NCBI GenBank assembly: GCA_023437305.1
Contig: JAEZGN010000007.1
Span: 197,628 to 261,627, forward strand
Direction: 5' to 3'
Origin: Bacteroidota bacterium
Lineage (GTDB): Bacteria; Bacteroidota; Bacteroidia; Bacteroidales; Dysgonomonadaceae
Length of the DNA stretch: 64,000 nt
The notes under the pieces are model-generated. The model did no database searches. It was given only the letters and a program-made list of their open reading frames with translations, and had not been told where the DNA came from. The translations under genes and the position numbers were made by a program. Of the stretch, positions 7,738-17,547 are shown piece by piece (within the stretch, counting starts at the first letter, position 1; each line of letters opens with the position of its first letter).

Positions 7738-8577
7738 TCATCTGTCTATCTCTGCTCTCACCATCCTATCGTTTTTGTTTAAATCTTGAAATAGGCAAAC
7801 GTTTATAAAACCTTTGCTTTTGACTAATTGTACTGTATCCTCTCCTTTTCTCTGATTTATTTCAAAGTATAATTTACCATTTGGCTCGAGCAAGTCTAAG
7901 GCAATATCGGCAATTCGGTCATAAAACAAAAGCCCGTTACTATCGGGTACAAAGAGTGCGGTGTGTGGTTCATAATCCAGAACATTCTGATCCATTTCGG
8001 ATTTTTCTTTTTCCAAGATATAAGGAGGATTGCTGACTATGATATCAAATTTAGTGTCTGTGGGGTAATTTTTTAGAACATCCACATATCTGAAAGTTAT
8101 ATCTACAGCGTTTTCTTTTGCGTTGAGGGTCGCAATCTTTAATGCCTCTTCTGATATATCCCATGCTTCGATGTCTGCCTTTTCTAAATGCTTTGCTAAT
8201 GCTATTGCAATAGCTCCGCTACCTGTGCCGATGTCGAGTACTTTTAGTCCTGATTTTTTGTTTTCGTTCAAAATCAGTTCCACAAGCTCTTCCGTTTCGG
8301 GGCGGGGTATCAATACATCCTTCGTTACATGGAAAGGAAGTCCGAAAAATTCGGTTTCGCCAATAATATACTGTATTGGTTCCGAGTTTTTTAAACGATA
8401 TAGTATAGAATGCAGTAAGTTGGTTTGTTCTTCCGTCAGCTTTGTATCTGATATCACAGCCTGAGGATACGAACGCTTGGTTATATGCTCTATTATAATA
8501 CGTATAAATCCCGAAATTTCACTTTCGGGATAATACGCTTTTAGATATTCTTTTATGTAAGAAATTGTTTTTTGCAT
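7738..8577 (-). CDS. prmC: Peptide-chain-release-factor glutamine methyltransferase
   Basis: This 279-residue enzyme has a helical N-terminal domain, the AdoMet-binding motif VLDIGTGSGAIAIAL (about residues 113-127) and the catalytic IIVSNPPYI motif. PrmC methylates the GGQ glutamine of RF1 and RF2 in the cytoplasm, which improves translation termination. The sequence before the AdoMet motif (EFFGLPFHVTKDVLIPRPETEELVE) is diagnostic of PrmC/HemK. It follows hflX with a 26-nt gap and is probably co-transcribed with it. Its 3' end meets the end of hxlR only 4 nt away, with no terminator between. Confidence 0.95.
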   Translation of the reverse strand: MQKTISYIKEYLKAYYPESEISGFIRIIIEHITKRSYPQAVISDTKLTEEQTNLLHSILYRLKNSEPIQYIIGETEFFGLPFHVTKDVLIPRPETEELVELILNENKKSGLKVLDIGTGSGAIAIALAKHLEKADIEAWDISEEALKIATLNAKENAVDITFRYVDVLKNYPTDTKFDIIVSNPPYILEKEKSEMDQNVLDYEPHTALFVPDSNGLLFYDRIADIALDLLEPNGKLYFEINQRKGEDTVQLVKSKGFINVCLFQDLNKNDRMVRAEIDR

Positions 8578-8603
8578 CAGACGATACTACTTTCTTTTTT
8601 TCA

Positions 8604-9824
8604 TTATTCCATCTCTTCGTCGTACTTCTGAAATAGGAAATCGTTGTAAGGGTAACGTTCTATATGGATTGCTTTTATTCTCTCATACAGCATCTGTTTC
8701 AATTCCTCGATGTTCAATTTCTCTGTAGCCGAAATAAAAATACAATCGTTGTGCATTTTGTTCATCCACGAGTTTTTGAGTTCCTCCAAAGAAATGTTTT
8801 CCTTGGTTTTAGGAGTCAAGTCATCTTCGTCTTTAGGCTTATAAGAAAAAGAGTCTACTTTATTAAAAATCAATATAGTTGGTTTCTCTTCTTTGTCTAT
8901 TTCAAGTAAAGTTTTGTTTACTACCTCTATTTGTTCTTCGAAGTTAGGATGAGAGATATCCACTACATGTAATAACAGATCAGCCTCTCTTACTTCGTCT
9001 AATGTAGACTTAAATGATTCGACCAGATGAGTCGGCAATTTGCGGATAAATCCTACAGTATCCGACAACAGGAATGGGAGGTTGTCGATAATGACCTTTC
9101 TTACAGTCGTATCCAATGTCGCAAAAAGCTTGTTTTCCGCAAAAACTTCCGATTTGCTTAGCAGAGTCATAAGAGTTGATTTGCCAACGTTGGTATATCC
9201 TACTAAGGCAGCACGTACCATTTTGCCTCTGTTCTTTCTCTGAGAAGCCATTTGTTTGTCAATACCTTTCAGCTCTTCTTTAAGGAATGCTATCTTGGTA
9301 AGAATGATACGGCGGTCGGTCTCCAGCTGGGTTTCACCCACACCACGCATCATCACACCTCCACCTCGCTGGCGGTCTAAGTGAGTCCACAAACGAGTCA
9401 GGCGTGGCAGGACGTATTGATATTGTGCGAGTTCTACCTGTGTCTTGGCATAGGCTGTTTGGGCACGCATGGCAAATATATCGAGAATAAGGCTTGTGCG
9501 GTCAAGAATTTTCACTTGCAATTCCTTCTCTATATTCCTTATTTGCTTGGGAGAAAGCTCGTCATCAAAAATGACCAGACCGATCTCATTATCTTCCATA
9601 TATTGCTTTATTTCCTGTAATTTTCCTGTACCTACGAAGGTAACGGGATTTGCCTTTTCAAGCTTTTGTGTGAATTTTTTTACAGGAACGATGCCCGCCG
9701 TTTCGGCAAGGAATGCAAGTTCGTCGAGGTACTCTTTTACCTGTTCTTCTGTTTGGTATTGAGTGATAAGCCCTACTAGAACTGCTTGTTCGTTTTTTGA
9801 TTCTGATATAATAAAGTCTTTCAT
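8604..9824 (-). CDS. hflX: Ribosome-associated GTPase HflX
   Basis: This 406-residue GTPase has the HflX N-terminal domain (VTFVGTGKLQEI around 61-72; GGGVMMRGVGETQLETDRR around 154-172). The G domain carries G1 GYTNVGKST (209-217), G3 DTVGF (255-259) and G4 NKVD (321-324). HflX binds the 50S subunit and splits stalled ribosomes under stress. It has a short C-terminal domain of normal form. It lies 31 nt after the GH92 stop and 26 nt before prmC, so an operon with prmC is likely. Confidence 0.95.
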   Translation of the reverse strand: MKDFIISESKNEQAVLVGLITQYQTEEQVKEYLDELAFLAETAGIVPVKKFTQKLEKANPVTFVGTGKLQEIKQYMEDNEIGLVIFDDELSPKQIRNIEKELQVKILDRTSLILDIFAMRAQTAYAKTQVELAQYQYVLPRLTRLWTHLDRQRGGGVMMRGVGETQLETDRRIILTKIAFLKEELKGIDKQMASQRKNRGKMVRAALVGYTNVGKSTLMTLLSKSEVFAENKLFATLDTTVRKVIIDNLPFLLSDTVGFIRKLPTHLVESFKSTLDEVREADLLLHVVDISHPNFEEQIEVVNKTLLEIDKEEKPTILIFNKVDSFSYKPKDEDDLTPKTKENISLEELKNSWMNKMHNDCIFISATEKLNIEELKQMLYERIKAIHIERYPYNDFLFQKYDEEME

Positions 9825-9855
9825 ATAATCTTTTAATGTCTAAAGATTTTAAATC

Positions 9856-11895
9856 CTATTTGTACTCTAACTCCAAAGTTCCACCTTTGAGGATGTCATC
9901 GTGGTTTATTCTGAAATCGGAGATAATTTTTCCGTTATACTTCACCTGCCTGATAATAGCGTCGGGTGATTTACGGTTCTTAGTTGTAATGTTTAATTTT
10001 TTTCCGTTATCCAACTGTATGGTAATATTATCATAAAGCGGAGAAACGATCTCGTACCACGGCTCACCTACTACCAGAGGATATAATCCTATTGTAGAGA
10101 ATACATACCATGCGCTCATTGTACCATCGTCTTCGTCCATTTCAGGCATATATCCTTTTGGTTCTGCCTTGAAAGGCTTGCCATGATATGGTGTCGGATA
10201 TTCGGCATTCCCTCCATAGAGGTGGTTCAAATCTTCTTTTATGATGCGTCTTACATTCGCCTGCGCTTTCTCGTATTGTTGCAAGCGATTGAAAATATAC
10301 GGAGCATGTATTCCCGGTTCGTTTCCTTGATTAAACAGATTGTTGTCAAAGAAATAGTTGAGTTGCTTCGCTAATATGTCTTGTCCTCCTGCACTGTCAG
10401 CCATTTCGTTCAGGTATTGAGGCAAAGCCCAGCGATATTGCCAGCGTGTACCTTGATAAAGCCCGCTGCCTCGCATCTTTGTGAAAGAATCGTCAATGTT
10501 ATTAAAATCTGTATTCCATGTTTTTATAAATGTGCTTTTTGCTTTGTCGCTATAGTAATTAGCGTCATCTGTTTTGTTTAATATCTCAGCTATCTGAGCC
10601 ATAGCCCACCAGTCTATACAGCTCTCCAGTGTCTGATCGGGACGATTGGTAGGGAGATTGACCATTTCTTTTTTTATTCCATCGTAAGCTTCAGCTAAAT
10701 TGATATTGGTAATCCCTTTCTTGTAGGCATCCAGTAACACTACTTGCGAATGCTCGGTACGCACTGTTGGGGTTGATTCGAAGTCTGTAGCCCAATCTTT
10801 TTTGCCATATATATACAGATTACACAAAGAGTTTGCAATATCTCTCATCGATTTGGAATCGAGTAGGGTGATCAATGGGAATTTGGTTCGATATGTATCC
10901 CACATAGACCAGCAACTGTAATATGTATAATCCTTTTTTTGTTGTACTTTTCCATTTGTAGCCAAATACTTTCCATCGATCGAGGTCGTATTTGCCGGAC
11001 TAAGAAACACTCTGTACAGAGAGGTGTAGAATAGTTTCTTTTCGTCTTCGCCAGCTCCTTTTATTTCTATTCGCGATAGGATGTTTTCCCATGCAGTAGT
11101 GGCTTGTGATTTTATTTGTTCAAAAGTAAGGTTTTTTATCCCTTCGTTTTCTAAGCGAGCCGTTTCTGTGCTAATCGGAGAAAGTGCAACTCTTACTTCT
11201 ATCGGTCGATTATCAGTGCCCTCAAACGCCAGCTCTACATCTTGTTCATGCTTTACATTTACTGTAAAGGGTTTACTTATGCTTATATTGAAGTACAGTT
11301 TGTAAGCACCATGATCGCATGTATTGCCTGCATGTATATAGCCTTGTATTTCCTTGTCTGAAACAATTTCATAATCACAGCTCAATACTTTGGTGAAAGA
11401 TGATGCGAAATTTATAGACATCTTTTGCGTCTCTCCCTTTGGGTAGTGATAACGTTCTATAGCTGCATTGTGAGTTGCTGTAAACTCCGCTTTTATTCCA
11501 TTGGTAAGAGTGGTGGTATAGTAACCCGGAGTAGCAGATTCCAACTCTTTATTCATGCTGATGCTAACGTCTTTCGCTACAGGTTTTATACTTAAATTAC
11601 CTCCTGCGCCACTACATCCTATACCTGATATACGATTGACTGAGAACCCCGAAATCTTACTTACATCATAATCGTATCCGACATGAGTTCTGGGGTCAGA
11701 ATCGGGACAAACTCTTGCCATGCCATATGGAACACATGCGGCAGGGTCTACCTGTCCGTTATCTCCGGCTGTACCCATAAAGAGGTAAACATATTCGTTC
11801 TTTGTCTTTCCCTGTTGAGCAAAGAGATAATTTGTATTTATTAGTATCGAGCAGAAAAGAATAATCAGGATGAGCGAAGGTTTATAGAATCTCAT
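9856..11895 (-). CDS. GH92 alpha-mannosidase, secreted
   Basis: The product is about 679 residues with a signal peptide (RFYKPSLILIILFCSILINT, cleaved after LFAQ). GH92 landmarks are the N-terminal VDPAACVPYGMARVCPDSDP, SGIGCSGAGGNLSIKP, and near the end MPEMDEDDGTMSAWYVFSTI with GLYPLVVGEPWYEIVSP. GH92 enzymes are calcium-dependent exo-alpha-mannosidases acting on host or fungal glycans, usually alpha-1,2. The GTMSAWY segment differs from the common CGQMSAWY form, so linkage preference is uncertain. The ATG at 11895 is chosen over an upstream GTG at 11913. It stands alone with no sus-like genes nearby. Confidence 0.9.
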   Translation of the reverse strand: MRFYKPSLILIILFCSILINTNYLFAQQGKTKNEYVYLFMGTAGDNGQVDPAACVPYGMARVCPDSDPRTHVGYDYDVSKISGFSVNRISGIGCSGAGGNLSIKPVAKDVSISMNKELESATPGYYTTTLTNGIKAEFTATHNAAIERYHYPKGETQKMSINFASSFTKVLSCDYEIVSDKEIQGYIHAGNTCDHGAYKLYFNISISKPFTVNVKHEQDVELAFEGTDNRPIEVRVALSPISTETARLENEGIKNLTFEQIKSQATTAWENILSRIEIKGAGEDEKKLFYTSLYRVFLSPANTTSIDGKYLATNGKVQQKKDYTYYSCWSMWDTYRTKFPLITLLDSKSMRDIANSLCNLYIYGKKDWATDFESTPTVRTEHSQVVLLDAYKKGITNINLAEAYDGIKKEMVNLPTNRPDQTLESCIDWWAMAQIAEILNKTDDANYYSDKAKSTFIKTWNTDFNNIDDSFTKMRGSGLYQGTRWQYRWALPQYLNEMADSAGGQDILAKQLNYFFDNNLFNQGNEPGIHAPYIFNRLQQYEKAQANVRRIIKEDLNHLYGGNAEYPTPYHGKPFKAEPKGYMPEMDEDDGTMSAWYVFSTIGLYPLVVGEPWYEIVSPLYDNITIQLDNGKKLNITTKNRKSPDAIIRQVKYNGKIISDFRINHDDILKGGTLELEYK

Positions 11896-11980
11896 AATTA
11901 AAGTTTTTCGCACAGGATTTGGTACAATGGGCTAAAGGTAAGAATAATCTGCAAGAGGTAGCAGTACATAGATATTAAAA

Positions 11981-12007
11981 AAGAGCCTGCATTGTAGGCA
12001 GACTCTT
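11981..12007 (-). terminator. rplS terminator
   Basis: An imperfect hairpin (GAG-CTGC paired with GCAG-CTC, one mismatch) is followed on the minus strand by CTTTTTTAATA. It lies downstream of rplS. Confidence 0.65.
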
Positions 12008-12043
12008 CTGTATCTTTTTCGTACTTTGTTGTAGGATAAAGAA

Positions 12044-12406
12044 TTAAGCTTTGTTAGATACAACTCTTTTTTCTTTGATTCTAGCTTTCTTACCTGTAAG
12101 ATTACGAAGGTAATACAATTTAGCACGACGAACTTTACCCACTTTGTTTACAGTGATACTGTCAATAAATGGTGATTCGATAGGGAAAATTCTTTCTACA
12201 CCGATGTTGTCAGACATTTTACGAACAGTGAAACGTTTTTTTGTTCCGTGTCCTGCAATTTTAATAACCACACCGCGGTACTGCTGAACACGTTCCTTGT
12301 TACCTTCTTTGATACGGTAAGCAATTGTCACTGTGTCACCACTTTTGAATTTAGGAAACTCTTTTCCTGTAGCAAATGCTTCTTCTGCAACTTTAATTAA
12401 GTCCAT
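12044..12406 (-). CDS. rplS: 50S ribosomal protein bL19
   Basis: This 120-residue protein starts MDLIKVAEEAFATGKEFPKF and carries the L19 signatures FKSGDTVTIAYRIKEGNKER, VQQYRGVVIKI and KVGKVRRAKLYYLRNLTGKKARIKEK. It sits at the 30S/50S interface. A longer reading frame exists upstream, but the ATG at 12406 matches the family start and lies downstream of the promoter at 12482-12511. It is monocistronic here, without the trmD-rimM neighbours common elsewhere, which is usual in Bacteroidetes. Confidence 0.97.
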   Translation of the reverse strand: MDLIKVAEEAFATGKEFPKFKSGDTVTIAYRIKEGNKERVQQYRGVVIKIAGHGTKKRFTVRKMSDNIGVERIFPIESPFIDSITVNKVGKVRRAKLYYLRNLTGKKARIKEKRVVSNKA

Positions 12407-12481
12407 GATTATATATGGTTTTGTTGTTAATATACGCAATATACACGAGCACCTCCCGTCAGAGATTACGCAAAGCGGATG

Positions 12482-12511
12482 CAAAGATAACGATATTTCC
12501 GAAAATTGCAA
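12482..12511 (-). promoter_or_regulatory. rplS promoter
   Basis: On the minus strand: TTG (12511-12509), 19-nt spacer, TATCTTTG (12489-12482). This is a full match to the Bacteroidetes consensus, and it places the start of transcription downstream of the longer open frame. Confidence 0.75.
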
Positions 12512-12549
12512 TACCTTAACCTCTATTTTTGAAACTATTAGGACGGGTA

Positions 12550-13458
12550 TCAGAAGGTATATTCCATTCCTATTCCGTAGCTGTTATCTCCTATATTGGG
12601 AGCTACCGCCAGAGTGTGTTTCGAGTTTAAATGATTCGGATATAAAATCTTATTAATTGTTGGCAATAAAAGATAGCTGGCTTCGACACTGAATATACCT
12701 ATGCCGGCCCCCATTAAAACATCACTTACCCAATGCCTTTTGTTAAGTACCCGCAATGCGCCTGTTGCAGAAGAGGCTATATATCCGCTAAAAGCTATGT
12801 AGGGAGATTTGCCTATATACTCACGAAACAGGATGTGTGCACCTACAAAACTTGTAGCCGTATGGCCCGACGGAAACGAATTGCGTGTCGACCCGTCCGG
12901 TCTAAGTACTCCGGTGCTATTCTTTAGAATGTTGACAGTTCCCGCCATCAGAAGGTGAGACGTAGCCATTATGATAGTTACATCTTTCAGATCATGATTG
13001 CCTTTAACTCCGGCAAGATTCAATGCATATACAGAAACGGCAGGAGCAAACTGTAAATAATCATCATATATCATCTTATTCTTAAAATGCTCGCCAACTT
13101 CATTGTTTGTGCTTTTGTCCAAATCTTTGAGCATATGATTCTCGTGAGCCATGATGCCATAAGCGATAAATAGAGTGGGGGCAATTAATCTGGGATACGT
13201 TGAGTTAAAGCTTATTGGTTTAATATTCAATTCAGCAATCTTGCTTTCCCATTTGTCGGAGTCGATATTTAAAGGCGCCTGAGGTGATGTGGATAAATCT
13301 ATTTTAGGAAATAGAGTCTTGTCCGGCAAGGAGCTGCTTTGTAACAATTTCGGTTTCGATGTAATTAACGGTTTGTATTCTTGGGCATACAAATATATAA
13401 TGCCTGTTTGCATGAATAGTATAATGATAAAAAGACTTACTTTTTTAAGCACATTCAT
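12550..13458 (-). CDS. PAP2-family membrane/periplasmic phosphatase
   Basis: This 302-residue protein has an N-terminal signal or anchor helix followed by a PAP2 phosphatase domain. All three motifs are present: the K/RP motif (KNSTGVLRPDG), SFPSGHTATSF with the catalytic histidine, and RHWVSDVLMGAGIG with the second histidine and aspartate. Such enzymes dephosphorylate lipids, for example undecaprenyl pyrophosphate, lipid A or phosphatidylglycerol phosphate. The C-terminal tail (LAVAPNIGDNSYGIGMEYTF) ends in an aromatic residue and resembles an outer-membrane strand. The substrate is not decidable. Confidence 0.85.
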   Translation of the reverse strand: MNVLKKVSLFIIILFMQTGIIYLYAQEYKPLITSKPKLLQSSSLPDKTLFPKIDLSTSPQAPLNIDSDKWESKIAELNIKPISFNSTYPRLIAPTLFIAYGIMAHENHMLKDLDKSTNNEVGEHFKNKMIYDDYLQFAPAVSVYALNLAGVKGNHDLKDVTIIMATSHLLMAGTVNILKNSTGVLRPDGSTRNSFPSGHTATSFVGAHILFREYIGKSPYIAFSGYIASSATGALRVLNKRHWVSDVLMGAGIGIFSVEASYLLLPTINKILYPNHLNSKHTLAVAPNIGDNSYGIGMEYTF

Positions 13459-13569
13459 AATATGTCAAATTTGATAGTTTGTCGATGATAAACATATAAC
13501 GAAGAAATTTTTTATTTAGTTATTTGTTGGATATATTTTAAGGTTAAATAATCATAACACAAGGTATTA

Positions 13570-13577
13570 TATCTTTG
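13570..13577 (+). promoter_or_regulatory. Possible upstream promoter of the GH3/beta-lactamase gene
   Basis: TATCTTTG fits the -7 consensus, but no -33 TTG is found at the proper distance. Confidence 0.3.
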
Positions 13578-13605
13578 TTAATCTATGTTTAATTAAGTGT
13601 TTTTA

Positions 13606-13638
13606 TTGGTTTTATAACGCTTATTCGTTATACTTTTG
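13606..13638 (+). promoter_or_regulatory. Promoter of the GH3/beta-lactamase gene
   Basis: TTG at 13606-13608, a 22-nt spacer (slightly long), then TACTTTTG at 13631-13638. The ATG follows 44 nt later. Confidence 0.5.
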
Positions 13639-13682
13639 TATATATACACGAAAAAAGCCTTTTAATTTATATCAAATATCAA

Positions 13683-16600
13683 ATGAAAATAAAATATATA
13701 GCAGCTGCAACTACATTCTTGGCAACTATATGCCTCAACATGGCTGCTCTGGGAAGTAAAACACCTACTCTCTATGACACAGTCGATAAAGAAAAAATGG
13801 GACATTGGGTCGACTCGGTCTATAATCAAATGTCGCAGGATGAGCGTATCGGGCAACTTTTTATGCCTGTTGTCAGTGGAGATAATACAGAGTCGAATAA
13901 AAATACGATAAAAAATCTGATAACAAACCAGTATGTCGGCGGACTTTTATTCTCTAAAGGTTCTCCTCAAAATCAAGCCGAACTGACAAACTATGCCCAA
14001 CAAACGGCTAAAACCCCTTTGATGATCTCTCTCGATGGAGAGTGGGGCTTATCGATGAGGTTGGATAATACTACACAGTTTCCTCGCAATATGATGCTTG
14101 GTGCAATTCAAAATGATTCCCTGTTATATTACTATGGACTCGAAGTCGCTCGTCAGTGCCGACAGATAGGTGTGCAAGTAAATTTTGCTCCTGCGCTCGA
14201 TGTTAATAGCAATCCGAATAATCCTGTGATCGGGAACCGTTCGTTCGGTGAAGACCCCGACCGTGTAGCCCAACTTGGTGTTATGTATTCGAAAGGCTTG
14301 GAAGCAGGTGGGGTGATGGCCGTAGCAAAGCATTTTCCGGGACATGGAGATACTTCTGCCGATTCTCATAAAACTTTACCTACCATTACGCACGATAAAG
14401 ACAGGCTTGATGATTTTGAGATAAAGCCTTTCAGAAAATACATTGATGCGGGCTTGTCGGGAATGATGATCGGGCATTTGAATATTCCGGCTCTTGATCC
14501 TAAAAGACAACCCAGCTCCCTGTCAGAGCCTATAGCCACTAAGCTGTTGCAAAATGATCTTGGCTTTTCGGGGTTGATCTTTACGGATGGCTTGCAAATG
14601 AGAGGGGTTTCGGGAGAAGATAACTATTGTGTAAGAGCCCTGTTGGCCGGAAACGATATTCTTTTGGGACCGGTAAATACAGTGAAAGAATTTAATGCAG
14701 TAAAGAAAGCAGTAGCAGATACTTTGCTGACGGAATCGCAAATAGAGGCTAAGTGTAAGAAGGTATTGGCATACAAATATATTTTGGGATTAAATCGTGT
14801 TGGGACTATCGAAACTTCGAGTCTTATTCAAAGTCTGAATGATGCGAACGCAGAATGGATAAACCGAAACCTGCATAGGGATGCGATGACATTGATAAAA
14901 GATGATGATAAAATCGTCCCGTTAAAAGGGCTTGATAAAAGAAAAATTGCAGCCATATCGATAGGTGCTTCGGTGGACAATACATTTCATACTATATTGA
15001 AAATGTATGCAGATGTTACCTGCTTCAATGTTTCGGATAGTGATGCCCTTTTACAGCTGAAAAAAGGACTTGAGCCATATAACACAATTATTGTATCGGT
15101 GCATACTGCAAGATCAAATTTTAGCACAGCTATACAAAATGTGATACAAGGAAAAGAAGCTGTACTGGCTTTTTTCCTTAATCCGTACCGCGTAGCTGCT
15201 TATACATCTGTAGTCAAAGAAGCCGATGGTGTCTTGTTGGCTTATGAAGATACCGATCTGGCTCAGAACTATGCAGCTCAGGCTATATTTGGAGGGAATG
15301 CTATTACTGGAAAAGCTCCTGTGACAGTAAAAGGAGTGTTTAAAGAGGGAAAAGGGATCAATACTAAAAAGATAAGACTAAGTTATACTGTGCCCGAAGA
15401 AGTGGGCATACCAACAAACCGACTGGATGGTATAGAGACTATTGTGCAAGAAGGTATAAAAGCACAGGCTTTTCCGGGATGTCAGATATTGATAGCCAAA
15501 GATGGAGAAGTTATTTATAATAAATCATTCGGTTCGTTCGAATATGATGGTAAACAAAAGGTGACGAATACCGACCTGTACGACCTTGCCTCCATGACGA
15601 AGGCTACGGCTACTGTTCCTGCTGTGATGAAATTGTATGACGATGACAAATTGAAACTCAATACACCTATCAGCAACTATGTATCTGTTCTGAAAGGTAC
15701 GGACAAATCGGATATAACAGTGCGGGATGCTCTCTTACACGAAAGCCGACTTCCGGCCTTTATCCCTTACTATATGAATGCGATAGACGAGGATAGCTAT
15801 GAAGGTGAATTGTTCAATCGTACGCAGACTTCTCTTTATTCTTCTCAGTTCGATGCGAATACTTGGGCTCGTACAGATTATAAATTTAAACCTTCGATGG
15901 TGTCTCAAACTCCTAAAGTGGGCTTCTTGCCTTTGGCCGAGGGGCTTTTCATCAACAAAACCTATTCAGATACTATTATTTCTGAAATTGCGAAGTCGAA
16001 ATTGTCTAAAAGAAAACGATACGTGTATAGCTGTCTCAATTTCATGCTACTGAAAGAAGTAGTAGAAAAAATATCGAAAGAGGATTTGAATACATTTGTA
16101 CAGGAAAACTTTTTCAGCAAGCTGGGTGCTACAACAACGACCTACAATCCATTGACAAAATTCGATAAACAAAGGATTGTCCCTACCGAGAAAGATGATT
16201 TTCTTCGCAAACAACTTTTGCAAGGCTATGTACATGACGAAGGCGCCGCCTTTATGGGTGGGGTCTCAGGCAATGCAGGCTTGTTTTCGGATGCGAATGA
16301 TATTGCCAAGCTGTATCAAATGTGGCTGAATATGGGTACTTATGGCGGAGAAGAATATTTGTCGCCAAAAACTTGTCAACTATTTCTTCAAACAAAGAGC
16401 GGAATTTCGCGCCGTGGACTGGGTTTTGATAAGCCTGAAACAACGACCAGCAAACTGAGCCCGACAGCGTTAAGTGCACCAGCCAGCACATATGGACATA
16501 CAGGGTTTACAGGAACTTGTTTCTGGGTCGATCCCGATAATAATTTAATTTATATATTTTTGTCGAACAGAGTGAACGATAAACGAACTCATAATGCGAT

Positions 16601-16730
16601 ATCTACTTTAAATATACGTACACGTATTCAGGAAGAGATATATTCGGCGATGAAAAAAGGAACTGTATCACAAGAAACAAATATAACTAATACTAATACC
16701 AATGACAAACAAAAGACTGACGCTGAATGA
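13683..16730 (+). CDS. GH3 beta-N-acetylhexosaminidase fused to a serine beta-lactamase-fold domain
   Basis: This 1015-residue exported protein has two enzymes in one chain. Residues about 30-380 are a GH3 domain with the NagZ-type motif AVAKHFPGHGDTSADSH (Asp/His acid-base loop) and IFTDGLQMRGV, holding the likely nucleophile Asp; a GH3 C-terminal-like region follows. Residues about 590-985 are a class C beta-lactamase/transpeptidase fold with SMTK (near 635), YSCLN and GHTGFTGT (the KTG-like box, near 937). The pair suggests trimming of peptidoglycan sugars together with esterase, amidase or peptidase activity on muropeptides in the periplasm. The fusion is known in Bacteroidetes. It overlaps the next gene by 29 nt. 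Confidence 0.93.
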   Translation: MKIKYIAAATTFLATICLNMAALGSKTPTLYDTVDKEKMGHWVDSVYNQMSQDERIGQLFMPVVSGDNTESNKNTIKNLITNQYVGGLLFSKGSPQNQAELTNYAQQTAKTPLMISLDGEWGLSMRLDNTTQFPRNMMLGAIQNDSLLYYYGLEVARQCRQIGVQVNFAPALDVNSNPNNPVIGNRSFGEDPDRVAQLGVMYSKGLEAGGVMAVAKHFPGHGDTSADSHKTLPTITHDKDRLDDFEIKPFRKYIDAGLSGMMIGHLNIPALDPKRQPSSLSEPIATKLLQNDLGFSGLIFTDGLQMRGVSGEDNYCVRALLAGNDILLGPVNTVKEFNAVKKAVADTLLTESQIEAKCKKVLAYKYILGLNRVGTIETSSLIQSLNDANAEWINRNLHRDAMTLIKDDDKIVPLKGLDKRKIAAISIGASVDNTFHTILKMYADVTCFNVSDSDALLQLKKGLEPYNTIIVSVHTARSNFSTAIQNVIQGKEAVLAFFLNPYRVAAYTSVVKEADGVLLAYEDTDLAQNYAAQAIFGGNAITGKAPVTVKGVFKEGKGINTKKIRLSYTVPEEVGIPTNRLDGIETIVQEGIKAQAFPGCQILIAKDGEVIYNKSFGSFEYDGKQKVTNTDLYDLASMTKATATVPAVMKLYDDDKLKLNTPISNYVSVLKGTDKSDITVRDALLHESRLPAFIPYYMNAIDEDSYEGELFNRTQTSLYSSQFDANTWARTDYKFKPSMVSQTPKVGFLPLAEGLFINKTYSDTIISEIAKSKLSKRKRYVYSCLNFMLLKEVVEKISKEDLNTFVQENFFSKLGATTTTYNPLTKFDKQRIVPTEKDDFLRKQLLQGYVHDEGAAFMGGVSGNAGLFSDANDIAKLYQMWLNMGTYGGEEYLSPKTCQLFLQTKSGISRRGLGFDKPETTTSKLSPTALSAPASTYGHTGFTGTCFWVDPDNNLIYIFLSNRVNDKRTHNAISTLNIRTRIQEEIYSAMKKGTVSQETNITNTNTNDKQKTDAE

Positions 16731-17547
16731 CGAATTGAAACCATTTTTTAGTACCGAAAACCAGTTAATATGGGATTTGATAATAGAAAACAAAGCCGAA
16801 GAATTGCAACCGGCATTATCCGAAGACGATGAGTATATCAATAAAATACTTGCCGAACTTTTTACAGCTGGTAAGAGCAATACACTTGACGCATATGATT
16901 TTGTAACTGTCAAAGAGTCGAATAGTCGTTTGTTCAGAGATTTGGTTCGTTTCGTTTTTGCTTCAGATATTAATGGAAATTATGATGAGATAAAAGAATC
17001 AATCTTGAACAAGATTTTCGATTTTACACCCGATATGATTGAGCAGTTGCAAAAAGAGACCCAAGGATACCCTATGAGGCCTGTTTCCGAACTTGTAATC
17101 AAAGAAGCTTCATCGATTCGCATGACATTGAATACATTGGCTTATTATTTTCGCGAAAAGGAAGATGTTGAAGGACTGCACTTTGCTACGGTTATGAGAA
17201 CGAAGCTTACGCTGTCTATTATGAGCAACTATAAAAATATAGTAGGGCATGATATGATAGAAGCCGCTAAAATAAAGGAACGGGTGGGGGAGACTGAAGC
17301 CGCTCTTGTTTTTTATAATGCTGCCCGTGAGAACCTGAAAAATGAACTGCATTGGTTTATTGAAAGTCCCGAGATGGGAGCCAGCGAAGATGATGTGATC
17401 ATGCTACAATCTCTTAAAGAAGCATATCAGTCTATCGACAGGTTAAAGAATACAGAGGAGTTTGTGCAAACATGTGAAATTATCGACGAAATATTGAGCA
17501 GGGAATATGTTGAGTATGACTTCGATGAAGAGGATGAGGAAGATTAA
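16702..17547 (+). CDS. Uncharacterised acidic cytoplasmic protein
   Basis: This 281-residue protein is not one I recognise. It has no signal peptide or membrane segment, is rich in glutamate and aspartate, appears largely helical, and ends in a strongly acidic tail (EYDFDEEDEED). The start codon lies inside the end of the GH3 fusion gene (29-nt overlap), and its own end overlaps the VanX-like gene by 23 nt. It is therefore embedded in a cell-wall recycling cluster and probably translationally coupled on both sides. Its role is unknown; helical-repeat adaptor or regulator would be a guess. Confidence 0.8.
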   Translation: MTNKRLTLNDELKPFFSTENQLIWDLIIENKAEELQPALSEDDEYINKILAELFTAGKSNTLDAYDFVTVKESNSRLFRDLVRFVFASDINGNYDEIKESILNKIFDFTPDMIEQLQKETQGYPMRPVSELVIKEASSIRMTLNTLAYYFREKEDVEGLHFATVMRTKLTLSIMSNYKNIVGHDMIEAAKIKERVGETEAALVFYNAARENLKNELHWFIESPEMGASEDDVIMLQSLKEAYQSIDRLKNTEEFVQTCEIIDEILSREYVEYDFDEEDEED

